Source: Candidatus Flexifilum breve (GTDB lineage: Bacteria; Chloroflexota; Anaerolineae; Aggregatilineales; Phototrophicaceae). Taken from it: 64,000 nucleotides of DNA. The DNA lies in the NCBI GenBank assembly GCA_016717205.1, contig JADKGC010000013.1, forward strand, positions 1 to 64,000. Reading direction: 5' to 3'. Under the pieces are notes generated by a model that was given only the letters and a program-made list of their open reading frames with translations, did no database searches and had not been told where the DNA came from. This document shows, piece after piece, positions 18,386 through 26,819 of the stretch; the stretch's first letter is position 1, and each line of letters begins with the position of its first letter. A program made the position numbers and the translations under genes.

Positions 18386-20676
18386 CGCTAACCAGTGCCC
18401 GCACGCTTTCGCCTGCCGCCACGCTGACAGTCCCGCGCGGTTTGTCGAGCTGCGCGGCGTCCACCTTGAGCAGGCGCCGATCCGTCATGGCCCAGAGCTC
18501 ACCGCCGATCTTGGCCGCGCTCACCGTCCCCTGCGCCATCTTGACGCCCGCGGTGTCCACTGCGGTTGCCGGGGGCGATGTTCCCAACGCGCTGTAACAC
18601 CCCATTCTGCGCCGCCATCACAAACTGATCGCCGGGGCGGTAGGCGAAGGTTGCGATGATGCGATCCTCGCCATATAGGTTCATCAGGCGACCGTTCCCG
18701 TTCGCCAGCAGCCCCACGTTGAGGCGCACGACCTTGCCCGACTGGCTGACGGCGATGATTTCACCGTTCGCGGGCACATCTACCAGCGCGATCGGATCGC
18801 CTTTGATGCGCGTGATCGAGTAGGGGATGGTGCCGCCGAGCTTGTCGTAGAGGGCTTCGCGAGTATACAGCTTGTACGCGCCCGCCGACGTGACCAGCAG
18901 CGCGTGCTCGCTCATGCCGTGCGTCGGCGCGATCCCACTGATCGATTCCGCGCCGAAGTCGTCACGGTGAAACTTGGCGCTCTCCGCCAGCGACAGACCG
19001 AGTTCGCGCATCTGCGCCAGTTCGCGGACAGAGCGCGTGAGCAGGCGGTATTCGGTCGTCATGAGCACCACGGGTTGATCGGCGGGCAGGGCGAGCAGCG
19101 CCGTCACGCCGCCGGGGATCGGTGCCGCCTCCGCTAGTTGATCGGCGGCCAGCTCGGTCGCGATCACGTCGCCGTTGATGCCCACCAGCACAATCTGATC
19201 GCTCTGTTCAGGTTTCCCTTCCGTCAGGCTGATGTACTTCTTGAGCGTCTCAAAGTCGATGATTTGCGCGTTCTGCGGGCTGTCAAAGTGGCGTTCGGGG
19301 GGCAGCTCGCCGGGGTGATACGCTTTCAGACTCAGTTCGCCGCTTTCGATCCGCTGCGCCGTGATCGCCAATCCGGCGGTTACGCTGCTGAACTCGTCCA
19401 GTGCGCGCACTTTCGCTGCGCCAAACTTGCCTTCAAGCATCTGCACGAACGCGGGGATCAACGATGAACCGCCTGTGCGGATCACGACGTCGATCTCGTC
19501 CGGTTGAATGCCCGCGGTCGCCAGCAGCGTGTCGAGGTAGCTATCGATCTGGCGAATCTCCGCGCTGATGATGCCCTCGAATTCCGCCCGGCTGATCTGG
19601 TCGTAGACGCTGAAGTTCGGCGCTTCCACGCGGATGTAAGCGCGATCAGCTGAGGAGAGCTTGCGCTTGGTCGCCTCGATGATGTCATAGATTTTGAGGC
19701 CATAGTTGCTCGAAATCAGGTGCTTGAGCGCGCGGATTTTGAGCGGCGCTTGCGACGTGCGCTCGATCTTTTCGATGTGTTCGAGCGTTTGCCGCCGTTG
19801 GAGCGTGAGCAGTTCCTGCCAGTGCGCGAACGCCTCGTAGAAGCTGCTCGGCACGGGCAGCGTTTTGCCATTGACGCGGTAACTGCTGCCTTCGCCGAAG
19901 TGCGGCGGCAGTTTGGCGCGCACAATCTTCTGGTCAAACACGTCGCCCGCAATCGGTAGACCGCCGTTGGCCAGCACGGCGCGCGTCGCTGGGTTGCCCA
20001 CGCGGATCACGCTGATGTCGAGCGTGCCGCCGCCGAAGTCGAACACGAGCACGGTCTGTTCGCGCTGTGTGGTCGATTCGTAGTGGTAGGCGGCGGCAAT
20101 CGGCTCGTACTGGAAGTAGACCTCTTCGTAGCCTGCGCGGAACGCCGAACGCAGCATGCGCTGCCACGCGACCAGATCATCTTTGGGGTTGACCGAATAG
20201 CGCACGGGGCGACCGAGCACAATTCGCTTGATCTCCTGCCCGTAGAACTGCTCGGCGCGCCGCCGGGTGATGTAGAGGTACGTGCCGACAATGTCTTCGA
20301 GCATGTAAAAGTGCTGTCCGACGACTGTTCCCAGCGTATCCAGCGAGGGTAAGCCCATCTTGAACGAAGTGAACAGCCGACCGGGGGCGAGCACGTCTTT
20401 TTCGACATGCACGTCAACGTAGAACTTGGGCAATTCCGCGAATTCCAGTGTGATTTCACCCACGCGTACCATCTCCAGGCGCACCGGGCGGTCGAGGTTT
20501 TGCTCGAAATACGTATCGATGGCCTTGCGCCCGAGGTAAATTTGCCGCTCATTGGTGATGTAGAGCGCCGTGCGCGCGACGGTCAGGTCGCCGTCGATGG
20601 GGACAAAAGATAGGTCTTTGCCGTCGTAATGGGCAATCCCGGAGTTCGTCGTGCCAAAGTCCATGCCGATGATCAT
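18375..20676 (-). CDS. Hsp70/DnaK-family protein with GyrA-CTD-like C-terminal propeller, one frame break
   Basis: An actin-fold ATPase of about 766 residues after repair. Phosphate-1 is DFGTTNS at residues 6-12, phosphate-2 is VFDFGGGTLDIS near 213-224, and the adenosine loop is VIRTGGSSLIPAF near 400. There is no standard DnaK substrate-binding domain. From about residue 490 the tail holds repeated strand motifs such as ALLVTSAGAYKLYTRE, IIAVSQSGKVVRLNVGLL and QFVMAAQNGVLQRV, which resemble blades of the gyrase A C-terminal beta-pinwheel. The frame shifts at about 18564 (one extra base in a GG), and the last ~60 residues continue in the other frame. AAGGAGG precedes the ATG. Role unknown. 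Confidence 0.85.
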
Positions 20677-20785
20677 GCTGCCTCCTTCTGAACGACTCTA
20701 TGTCGCAGGCGGTTCAGACCGTGCCAAATAGGGTATCATCAACGACTTCACTTGCAGAGACGGAATGTCGATTGGGAGAGAAGAA

Positions 20786-21199
20786 ATGCGCCAGAACATT
20801 TCGAGCGGGACGCCGTGGGAAGCCAAGGTTGGGTATTCGCGGGCAGTGCGGGTGGGCAACATCGTGCATGTGTCCGGCACGACGGCCAGCGATGAAGCGG
20901 GAAACGTCCACGGCATTGGCGACCCGTATGCACAGTCTGTGTACATCTTCAAGAAGATCGAAAACGCGCTGACGCAGGCGGGCGCGACGCTGGCTGATGT
21001 AGTGCGCGTGCGCATGTACGTGACCGACATCAGCCGCTGGGAAGAAGTCGGGCGGGCGCACGGTGAAGTCTTTGCGAACATTCGCCCCGTTTCGACCATG
21101 GTCGAGGTGCGCGCGCTGGTCTCGCCGGAGCACATGGTCGAAATCGAAGTCGAAGCCATCATCGGAGCAGGCGATGAAATTCAGCCTCCGCCTCAATAA
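20786..21199 (+). CDS. RidA family protein (enamine/imine deaminase-like)
   Basis: A 137-residue YjgF/YER057c/UK114-type protein. Family features are the N-terminal SSGTPWEAKVGYSRAVRVG, the central DVVRVRMYVTDISRW and the C-terminal EIEVEAI stretch. The Arg of VRMYV corresponds to the conserved active-site Arg that helps hydrolyse reactive enamines. The ATG at 20786 follows GGGAGAG; an earlier ATG at 20765 lacks a site. It overlaps the next flavin-enzyme gene by 26 bases and is therefore co-translated with it. Confidence 0.92.
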   Translation: MRQNISSGTPWEAKVGYSRAVRVGNIVHVSGTTASDEAGNVHGIGDPYAQSVYIFKKIENALTQAGATLADVVRVRMYVTDISRWEEVGRAHGEVFANIRPVSTMVEVRALVSPEHMVEIEVEAIIGAGDEIQPPPQ

Positions 21200-22139
21200 C
21201 GACTTGCCCGTCGCCGAGTATGTGCGTATTGCGCAGGCGGCAGAACGGGCGGGCTTCGATCAGATTTGGGTGAGCGACGACCTCTTTTTGCGCAGCGCCC
21301 CGGTGATCTTGTCCGCGGTAGCGGTTGCCACCAGCCGCATCGAGATCGGGACGTGCATCGTCAACCCGTATACGCTGCACCCGGCGGAAATGGCGATGAT
21401 GGCGGCCACGCTCGACGAACTGTCGGGTGGGCGCTTCAATCTCGGATTGTCCTCGGGCGCGGCGGAGTTCCTCAAATGGATCGACATCACGCCGGAGAAG
21501 CCGCTCACAGCGGTGACCGAGTGCGTTCGGGCGATCAACGCGCTGTTCAACGGCGAACCCGTGCCCGGTTGGGAAACCGACGCCTATTTACGCTTCCAGC
21601 CGCGGCGCCGCGTGCCGATCTACATCGGCGCGATGAGCCCCAACATGCTCAAGGCGATTGGCGAGATCGCGGATGGTGGTCTACCGCTGCTCTTCCCGCC
21701 GGAACACTACGAAACCGTGCTTCCACTCATTCAGGCAGGGGCGGCCAAGGCGGGACGTGATCTATCTGAGATCGATGTGGCGGCGTGTATCTGGTGCTGC
21801 ATCGGCGACGATGACGGCCCGCTGCGCGAAAAAATCGCCTACTATGGGCACGCGCTCAGCCCGTTGATCTGGGAGCGCCTCGGATTAACGCGCGAAGACT
21901 TCAGCGCCATCGAACAGGCGGTGATGACAGAACGCGATATGGAGAAGGCGAAGAGTCTGGTTACGCCGGCCATGCTGCGCATCGGCATTATCGGCTCGAC
22001 CGCGGACGTGATCGCGCGCATGAAGAAGCTGGCCGCGCTCGGCGTCACGCACATGAGTTTTGGCCCGCCGCTCGGCAGTGATGTGCTGGCCGCGGTGGAA
22101 GCGTTAGGCCGGGACGTGATTCCGCATTTCCGGCGGTAG
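21174..22139 (+). CDS. LLM-class (luciferase-like) F420/FMN-dependent oxidoreductase
   Basis: A 321-residue TIM-barrel flavin enzyme. It begins FSLRLNNDLPVAEYVRIAQ and shows GFDQIWVSDDLFLRS, then TSRIEIGTCIVNPYTLHP and LDELSGGRFNLGLSSG, as in methylenetetrahydromethanopterin-reductase-like members that use F420. FMN cannot be excluded, and the substrate is unknown. The ATG at 21174 is inside the RidA gene with GGAG upstream; the longer frame from 21063 is only the shadow of RidA. The RidA overlap suggests the pair handles a labile imine or carbonyl intermediate. Confidence 0.88.
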   Translation: MKFSLRLNNDLPVAEYVRIAQAAERAGFDQIWVSDDLFLRSAPVILSAVAVATSRIEIGTCIVNPYTLHPAEMAMMAATLDELSGGRFNLGLSSGAAEFLKWIDITPEKPLTAVTECVRAINALFNGEPVPGWETDAYLRFQPRRRVPIYIGAMSPNMLKAIGEIADGGLPLLFPPEHYETVLPLIQAGAAKAGRDLSEIDVAACIWCCIGDDDGPLREKIAYYGHALSPLIWERLGLTREDFSAIEQAVMTERDMEKAKSLVTPAMLRIGIIGSTADVIARMKKLAALGVTHMSFGPPLGSDVLAAVEALGRDVIPHFRR

Positions 22140-22178
22140 AATAAGTCGGCAGTTAGTCACATACATTGAGGTCATTGG

Positions 22179-23240
22179 ATGAGTCACTTGTTTGAACCGT
22201 TGACGATTCGCGGCATTACGCTCCGAAATCGCCTTGGGGTGTCGCCGATGTGCATGTACAGCGCGGATGACGGCTGCGCGAATGATTGGCATCTGGTGCA
22301 TTATGGTGCGCGGGCGGCAGGCGGCGCGGCGCTGGTCATTGTCGAAGCGACGGCTGTCGAAGCGCGCGGGCGCATCTCGCCTTACGATGTCGGTCTGTGG
22401 CACGACGGGCAGATCGAACCATTGGCGCGGGTGACGCGCTTCATGCGGTCGCAGGGCGCGGTCGCCGGAATTCAACTGGCGCATGCCGGGCGCAAGGCCG
22501 GGACGGCTCGACCGTGGGATGGCGGCAAGCCGCTCAGCGATGAGCAGGGCGGGTGGGATGTCGTCGCGCCGAGTGCGCTTGCCTTCACCGACGACTACCG
22601 GACGCCGCACGAACTGAGCGTCGTCGAAATCGCGGAGATTGTGGCGCAGTTCGGTGCGGCGGCGCAGCGCGCGGACGCCGCGGGCTTCCAGTGGATCGAG
22701 ATCCACGCGGCGCATGGCTATCTGCTGCATGAATTTCTCTCGCCGATCAGCAATCAGCGCACGGATGCCTACGGCGGCAGTTTTGACAACCGGGTGCGCA
22801 TCGTGATCGAGGTCGCGCGGGCGATTCGCCGCGTATGGTCCGATGATAAGCCGCTCGGTATTCGCTTCTCCGCGACCGATTGGACGCCGGAAGGGTGGAC
22901 GATTGAGGACTCAGTCGACCTGGCAAAACGACTCAAGGGCGAAGGCGTGGATCTGGTCGATTGCAGTTCGGGCGGGATTGCCGCCGGGATCAAGATTCCG
23001 GTGGGTTCGGGCTATCAAGTGCCGCTGGCGGAACAGGTGCGCCACGGCGCCGGGATCGCGACGGCGGCGGTCGGCCTGATCACCGATTCCAGCCATGCCG
23101 ACGAAATCATCAGCAATGGCCGCGCGGACATGGTGTTCTTGGCGCGGGAACTGCTGCGCGATCCGCAGTGGGTGCTGCGCGCGGCACAGCGCCTGCACCA
23201 GCCAATCCCCTGCCCGCCGCAGTATCACCGGGCGTACTAG
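22179..23240 (+). CDS. NADH:flavin oxidoreductase, Old Yellow Enzyme family (YqjM-like)
   Basis: A 353-residue FMN ene-reductase. The N-terminal LFEPLTIRGITLRNRLGVSP and MCMYSADDG resemble the YqjM/thermophilic-like subclass, including its Cys near residue 26. The substrate-binding HAAHGYLLHEFLSP and NQRTDAYGGS loops are intact, and the C-terminal phosphate-binding RADMVFLARELLRDP is present. It should reduce activated C=C bonds with NAD(P)H. It follows the LLM oxidoreductase by 39 bases and may share its transcript. Confidence 0.93.
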   Translation: MSHLFEPLTIRGITLRNRLGVSPMCMYSADDGCANDWHLVHYGARAAGGAALVIVEATAVEARGRISPYDVGLWHDGQIEPLARVTRFMRSQGAVAGIQLAHAGRKAGTARPWDGGKPLSDEQGGWDVVAPSALAFTDDYRTPHELSVVEIAEIVAQFGAAAQRADAAGFQWIEIHAAHGYLLHEFLSPISNQRTDAYGGSFDNRVRIVIEVARAIRRVWSDDKPLGIRFSATDWTPEGWTIEDSVDLAKRLKGEGVDLVDCSSGGIAAGIKIPVGSGYQVPLAEQVRHGAGIATAAVGLITDSSHADEIISNGRADMVFLARELLRDPQWVLRAAQRLHQPIPCPPQYHRAY

Positions 23241-23323
23241 CCGCCGAATAATCCACGTTTCTTCACGTGAGATTCACCTAATCCCCGTACACTCGCTCAA
23301 AACAAGTGAAACGGGGATATTTT

Positions 23324-24118
23324 ATGCTGCGTAGAGTCTTACTGAGTCTCGGAATCGTGATTGGCGTGCTGCTGGTCGCGGTGGTCGGTGTTGTGGTGGG
23401 TGATAGTCAGGCGTTTGAGATGGCTGGGGATGTGACTAACGTCGAATACCCGGCGGCAGACGGCACAACGCTCGTCGGGTATCTCGCGCAGCCGGAGGCC
23501 GCCTCAGAGCCGCGTTCGGCGGTGCTCATGGTGCATGAGTGGTGGGGTTTGAACGCCGAAATCGCCGAGATGGCCGATATTCTGGCGGAGCAGGGGTATG
23601 TTGTGCTGGCGCCAGACACCTATCGCGGGCGCGTGGCGACGACGGTGCCTGGCGCGCTGGCGCTCCGCATTAGCGCGGACAAAGCGCGTGTTGACAGCGA
23701 TATGCAGGCCGCCTTTGACTATCTCGCCAGTCTGCCCAATGTTGACGCGACTCGAATTGCGGTGATGGGGTTCTGTTACGGCGGGGGAGTCGCGCTGCGG
23801 CATGGTGTCGCTAACGCGGAGATCGTCGCGACGATCAACCTATACGGTGACACGATTGACGATCCGACGGATTTCGGCGCGTTGCTGATCAACGGGCGTC
23901 CCGTGCTCGGCATCTTCGGCGCAGAGGATGCGCAAATTCCGGTGAGCGAAGCCAACGCCTTCGATGCTGCACTAGATGAAGCCGGGATTCCGAACGAGGT
24001 GACGATCTATCCCGGCGTCGGTCATGCGTTCGTCAACCCGCACACCATCGATGAGGGCGCGGCGCGGGACGCATGGGCGCAGATCACGGCGTTCCTTGCG
24101 GACAACCTCAGCGGCTAA
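23324..24118 (+). CDS. Membrane-anchored or secreted dienelactone hydrolase family protein
   Basis: A 264-residue alpha/beta hydrolase. The N-terminus (LRRVLLSLGIVIGVLLVAVV) is a signal anchor, so the enzyme acts outside the membrane. The nucleophile is Cys151 in MGFCYGGG; the other triad members are likely the Asp of FGAEDAQIP and the His of GVGHAF. A short VLMVHEWWGLN strand-loop forms the oxyanion region. The start at 23324 is favoured by GGGGA upstream; an in-frame ATG six codons earlier is possible. It faces a convergent amidohydrolase gene across a hairpin. Confidence 0.88.
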   Translation: MLRRVLLSLGIVIGVLLVAVVGVVVGDSQAFEMAGDVTNVEYPAADGTTLVGYLAQPEAASEPRSAVLMVHEWWGLNAEIAEMADILAEQGYVVLAPDTYRGRVATTVPGALALRISADKARVDSDMQAAFDYLASLPNVDATRIAVMGFCYGGGVALRHGVANAEIVATINLYGDTIDDPTDFGALLINGRPVLGIFGAEDAQIPVSEANAFDAALDEAGIPNEVTIYPGVGHAFVNPHTIDEGAARDAWAQITAFLADNLSG

Positions 24119-24134
24119 GTCACGCCATGCGTGT

Positions 24135-24158
24135 CGGGGCAGGCTCTGGTCTGCCCCG
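24135..24158. terminator. Bidirectional hairpin between convergent genes
   Basis: CGGGGCAG (24135-24142) pairs with CTGCCCCG (24151-24158). It lies between the stops of the hydrolase (+) and amidohydrolase (-). No T-run follows. Its GGGCAG/CTGCCC core recurs in the element at 41779-41800. Confidence 0.5.
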
Positions 24159-24175
24159 GTTCGTTACCCTGCGAG

Positions 24176-25201
24176 CTAAAGCTTGAGCAGTCGTTCCGCG
24201 TTGGTTTGGTAGACCTTAAGCAGCACGTCATCCGGCAGATGCAGCCCGTAGATTTGCCAGCGGCCTTGCCCGGGCACGTCTCCCAGTCCATACGCGAAGT
24301 ATTCGTCGTCCGTCTCCAAAAAGCGATACAGCAGACGGTAGTAGTCGACACTCGGCGAGGCGTCGGCGCCGAACACAATGCGATCCGCATACTGTAGGAA
24401 GAAGCGTCGTGCGCTGTACGGCTGACGGCCTAACTCGCTGATGCGCGCGCTGAAGTCGACGTTGAAATTCGGGCAGCGATCCATGAGTGCTCCGACCCAC
24501 GCCAGGTTCTCGGAATAGCAGCCGACGTGCGCGCCGATGAACGTCGTCTGCGGATGCCGTGTGACGAGGCTCGCCAGTCCTTCCAGAATGGTGAGGAAGG
24601 CGGGGTAGGGCGGACTCGGGAAATGCCAATCAGGATGGTTGCCGAGTTCTTCCCAGCGTTCATTGTATTGATCGATGGGATCGAAGAAGGCGACCGGGTC
24701 GGCCACATGGATCAACACCGGGAAGCCGAGTTCCCCTGCCGTTTGCCAGAGCGGATCGAGCCGCGCGTCGTCCACAGCAACTAAATCCCCATGCTGATCG
24801 CGCACGTGCAGACCGAACGGTTTCCAGATCTTCAAGCCCTGCGCGCCCCACGATGCCTGCACCCTCAGCCGCGCTGCTGCCTGTTCGCCAAAGCGATCAT
24901 CCTGCCACTGCGACCAGTCGACGCCGCCAAAGCATTGAAACCGTTCGGGCGCGGCGTTCTTGAAGTGATCAAGATGCTGCTGCAGTTTGGCCTCACCCCA
25001 ACCGCCATCTAGATCGACAACTAACTGCACATCGGCGGCGTCCAGCACGTCCAGCAGTTCGCTGACCGGGCGCGCGTCCCAATCCCCGCCGAACGGCGGC
25101 GACAGGTGATTGTGCGCGTCGATGGCGCGAAAACGCGGCCGCTCGACCACCGTGTGTTTGACTTCGAGGCGCGGGCGCGGTTGAAAATCGCTGAGCTGCA
25201 T
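24176..25201 (-). CDS. Amidohydrolase family protein (TIM-barrel hydrolase/decarboxylase type)
   Basis: A 341-residue amidohydrolase-2 type protein. The metal-binding HxH is AIDAHNHLSPPF near residue 37. Later ligands are probably the His of FIGAHVGCYSENL and the Asp of DRIVFGADASPS, the latter typical of the family. Related enzymes include gamma-resorcylate-type decarboxylases and lactonases; the sequence does not tell which applies. ATG 25201 is preceded by GGAGG at a good distance; a start 27 codons upstream has none. It is divergent from the APH-like kinase gene. Confidence 0.85.
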   Translation of the reverse strand: MQLSDFQPRPRLEVKHTVVERPRFRAIDAHNHLSPPFGGDWDARPVSELLDVLDAADVQLVVDLDGGWGEAKLQQHLDHFKNAAPERFQCFGGVDWSQWQDDRFGEQAAARLRVQASWGAQGLKIWKPFGLHVRDQHGDLVAVDDARLDPLWQTAGELGFPVLIHVADPVAFFDPIDQYNERWEELGNHPDWHFPSPPYPAFLTILEGLASLVTRHPQTTFIGAHVGCYSENLAWVGALMDRCPNFNVDFSARISELGRQPYSARRFFLQYADRIVFGADASPSVDYYRLLYRFLETDDEYFAYGLGDVPGQGRWQIYGLHLPDDVLLKVYQTNAERLLKL

Positions 25202-25263
25202 GGAATCCTCCACTGGGGACGCTGCCAGACGGGCAGGAGCACGGAAAACCAGATTGTACCGAG

Positions 25264-25269
25264 TATAAT
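25264..25269 (+). promoter_or_regulatory. Likely -10 element (TATAAT) for the kinase gene
   Basis: A consensus TATAAT lies 24 bases before the ATG of the downstream gene. No convincing -35 is found at 16-18 bases. Confidence 0.45.
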
Positions 25270-25293
25270 CTGAGCGGAACACAAGGAGCGCTT

Positions 25294-26310
25294 ATGGACA
25301 TCGAACAACCGGATCAACTGTTTGCTTATCTGCGGGAACTGGGGCGCATCACGTCCGACTCACAACCGACGATGCGCGTGTTGGAAGGCGGCGTGTCGAA
25401 CAAAACCGTGTGGCTGGATTTGCCCGATGGCCGCGCCTGGGTGATCAAGCAATGCCTGCCCAAACTGCGCGTCGCCGTCGATTGGTTCACCAAGCCGGAA
25501 CGCATTCATCATGAGGCACTCGCGCTCACCATCCTGCCGCGCATGACGCCCGCCGGCACGATCCCGCTGATCATCTTTGAGGATGAGCCGAACTACATCC
25601 TCGCGATGGAAGCCGTACCCCAGCCGCACGAAAACTGGAAAAAGCTGCTGCTGGCCGGGCGTGTCGATCTGCGCCATGTCGATCAGTTTGGGCGGCTGCT
25701 TGGCACCATCCACCGCTTATCCGGGCAGCACCTCGACGACATTCGCCGCGACGCGCCGGAGTTCTTCAACCGGGAGTTCTACGAAACGCTGCGGCTGGAA
25801 GCCTACTATCTCTATACCGGGAAGCAGGTGCCAGAAGTCGCGGCGTTCATCCAGCGGGTGGTGGAGGATACACGCGCCGTGCAGCGGACGCTCGTGCACG
25901 GCGACTTCAGTCCAAAGAACATCCTCGTTTATCAGGATCGGCTCATTCTGCTTGATCATGAAGTGATTCATGTGGGCGAACCCGCGTTTGATGTCGGTTT
26001 CTCACTGACGCATTTGCTGAGCAAAGCGCATCACCTGCCGGAGCACCGCGCGATCTTTGCCGAAGCCGCTCGCTTATATTGGCGGACGTATGTCGAAACC
26101 TTAGGGCCAGTCGACTGGCTTGAGGGGTACGAAGAGCGGTGCGTTGAGCACACGCTGGCCTGTTTGCTGGCACGGGTGGCGGGACGGTCGCCGTTGGAGT
26201 ACATGAACGCCGCGGAGCGGGCGCACCAGCGCGCCATCGTCGTCGACCTGATCGGAAACCGACCCATGTCGGTGCCGGGCTTGATTGATGCGTATATAGG
26301 AATGTTATGA
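25294..26310 (+). CDS. Aminoglycoside phosphotransferase (APH)/choline-kinase-like small-molecule kinase
   Basis: A 338-residue protein kinase-like fold. The Lys of RAWVIKQ near residue 50 is the candidate ATP lysine. The catalytic Brenner motif is HGDFSPKNIL and the metal Asp is in LILLDHEVIHVGEPAFDVG. The family phosphorylates small molecules such as aminoglycosides, choline, homoserine or methylthioribose; the substrate here is unknown. AAGGAG stands just upstream. It may share a transcript with the short gene and terpene cyclase that follow, though about 100 bases with an inverted repeat separate them. Confidence 0.85.
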   Translation: MDIEQPDQLFAYLRELGRITSDSQPTMRVLEGGVSNKTVWLDLPDGRAWVIKQCLPKLRVAVDWFTKPERIHHEALALTILPRMTPAGTIPLIIFEDEPNYILAMEAVPQPHENWKKLLLAGRVDLRHVDQFGRLLGTIHRLSGQHLDDIRRDAPEFFNREFYETLRLEAYYLYTGKQVPEVAAFIQRVVEDTRAVQRTLVHGDFSPKNILVYQDRLILLDHEVIHVGEPAFDVGFSLTHLLSKAHHLPEHRAIFAEAARLYWRTYVETLGPVDWLEGYEERCVEHTLACLLARVAGRSPLEYMNAAERAHQRAIVVDLIGNRPMSVPGLIDAYIGML

Positions 26311-26317
26311 CGCGCTG

Positions 26318-26358
26318 CAAAATTGACGAATTTTTCACACCTTACTTCATCAATTTTG
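26318..26358. promoter_or_regulatory. 9-bp inverted repeat upstream of a small gene
   Basis: CAAAATTGA (26318-26326) and TCAATTTTG (26350-26358) form a perfect inverted repeat with a 23-base spacer in an AT-rich gap. It lies 58 bases before the 84-residue gene, which suits an operator or transcript hairpin. Confidence 0.4.
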
Positions 26359-26415
26359 GGGGTGACTGTGCTAGATTGAGTTAATAGTCGGTAACATTCC
26401 ACAGAAGGACTGACA

Positions 26416-26670
26416 ATGCGTCCGATCACGCGCCCACAGCAGAGAACTAACGTCGAAGACAGTGTCTGGGATTTGATCGCTCCGGCAGTGCCGGACTGCT
26501 TAGAACACCTTGGCGGCGGCGTCTATCAGGCCGTCTGGTGGAAGCCCGTTCCGGTGATGGATGTCGAAATTCTGCGCCGGCAGGCCGATATCGAAGTCGT
26601 AGCGGAACCCTTTGAGCCTAAGAATCTGCCCGGCGGTGTTGCGGTGCGTTTTTGGTTAACACCCCAGTAG
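26416..26670 (+). CDS. Small hypothetical protein (84 residues)
   Basis: No family was recognised. AGAAGGA lies about 8 bases before the ATG, supporting real translation. The protein is acidic and Trp-containing (EDSVWDLIAP, YQAVWWKPVP), has no signal peptide or membrane segment, and ends in a short strand-like VAVRFWLTPQ. Both flanks are AT-rich and carry inverted repeats, so it may be its own unit just upstream of the terpene cyclase. It could be a lineage-specific protein. Confidence 0.6.
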   Translation: MRPITRPQQRTNVEDSVWDLIAPAVPDCLEHLGGGVYQAVWWKPVPVMDVEILRRQADIEVVAEPFEPKNLPGGVAVRFWLTPQ

Positions 26671-26680
26671 GTGTAAGGAC

Positions 26681-26692
26681 TTTAGTACTAAA
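26681..26692. promoter_or_regulatory. 12-bp perfect palindrome TTTAGTACTAAA
   Basis: It is self-complementary and located 10 bases after the small gene's stop, 128 bases before the terpene cyclase. It is AT-rich and symmetric like a dimer-binding site, with no terminator features. Confidence 0.4.
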
Positions 26693-26713
26693 AGGGAAAG
26701 TAATTACTAATTC

Positions 26714-26752
26714 TCGTAAATCGATTACATTCCTCACGGTATAGATTTACGA
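26714..26752. promoter_or_regulatory. Inverted repeat TCGTAAATC-N21-GATTTACGA upstream of terpene cyclase
   Basis: Perfect 9-bp arms at 26714-26722 and 26744-26752 lie in the most AT-rich part of this region, 68 bases before the cyclase start. The centre-to-centre spacing is 30 bases, about three helical turns. It is a plausible regulator-binding region for the terpene pair. Confidence 0.45.
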
Positions 26753-26819
26753 AGTTCATATTATGATCAAGGTCTGATGGCACTCCGCCCCCAGTGTTTG
26801 TGCATGGAAGGATGGCTCA

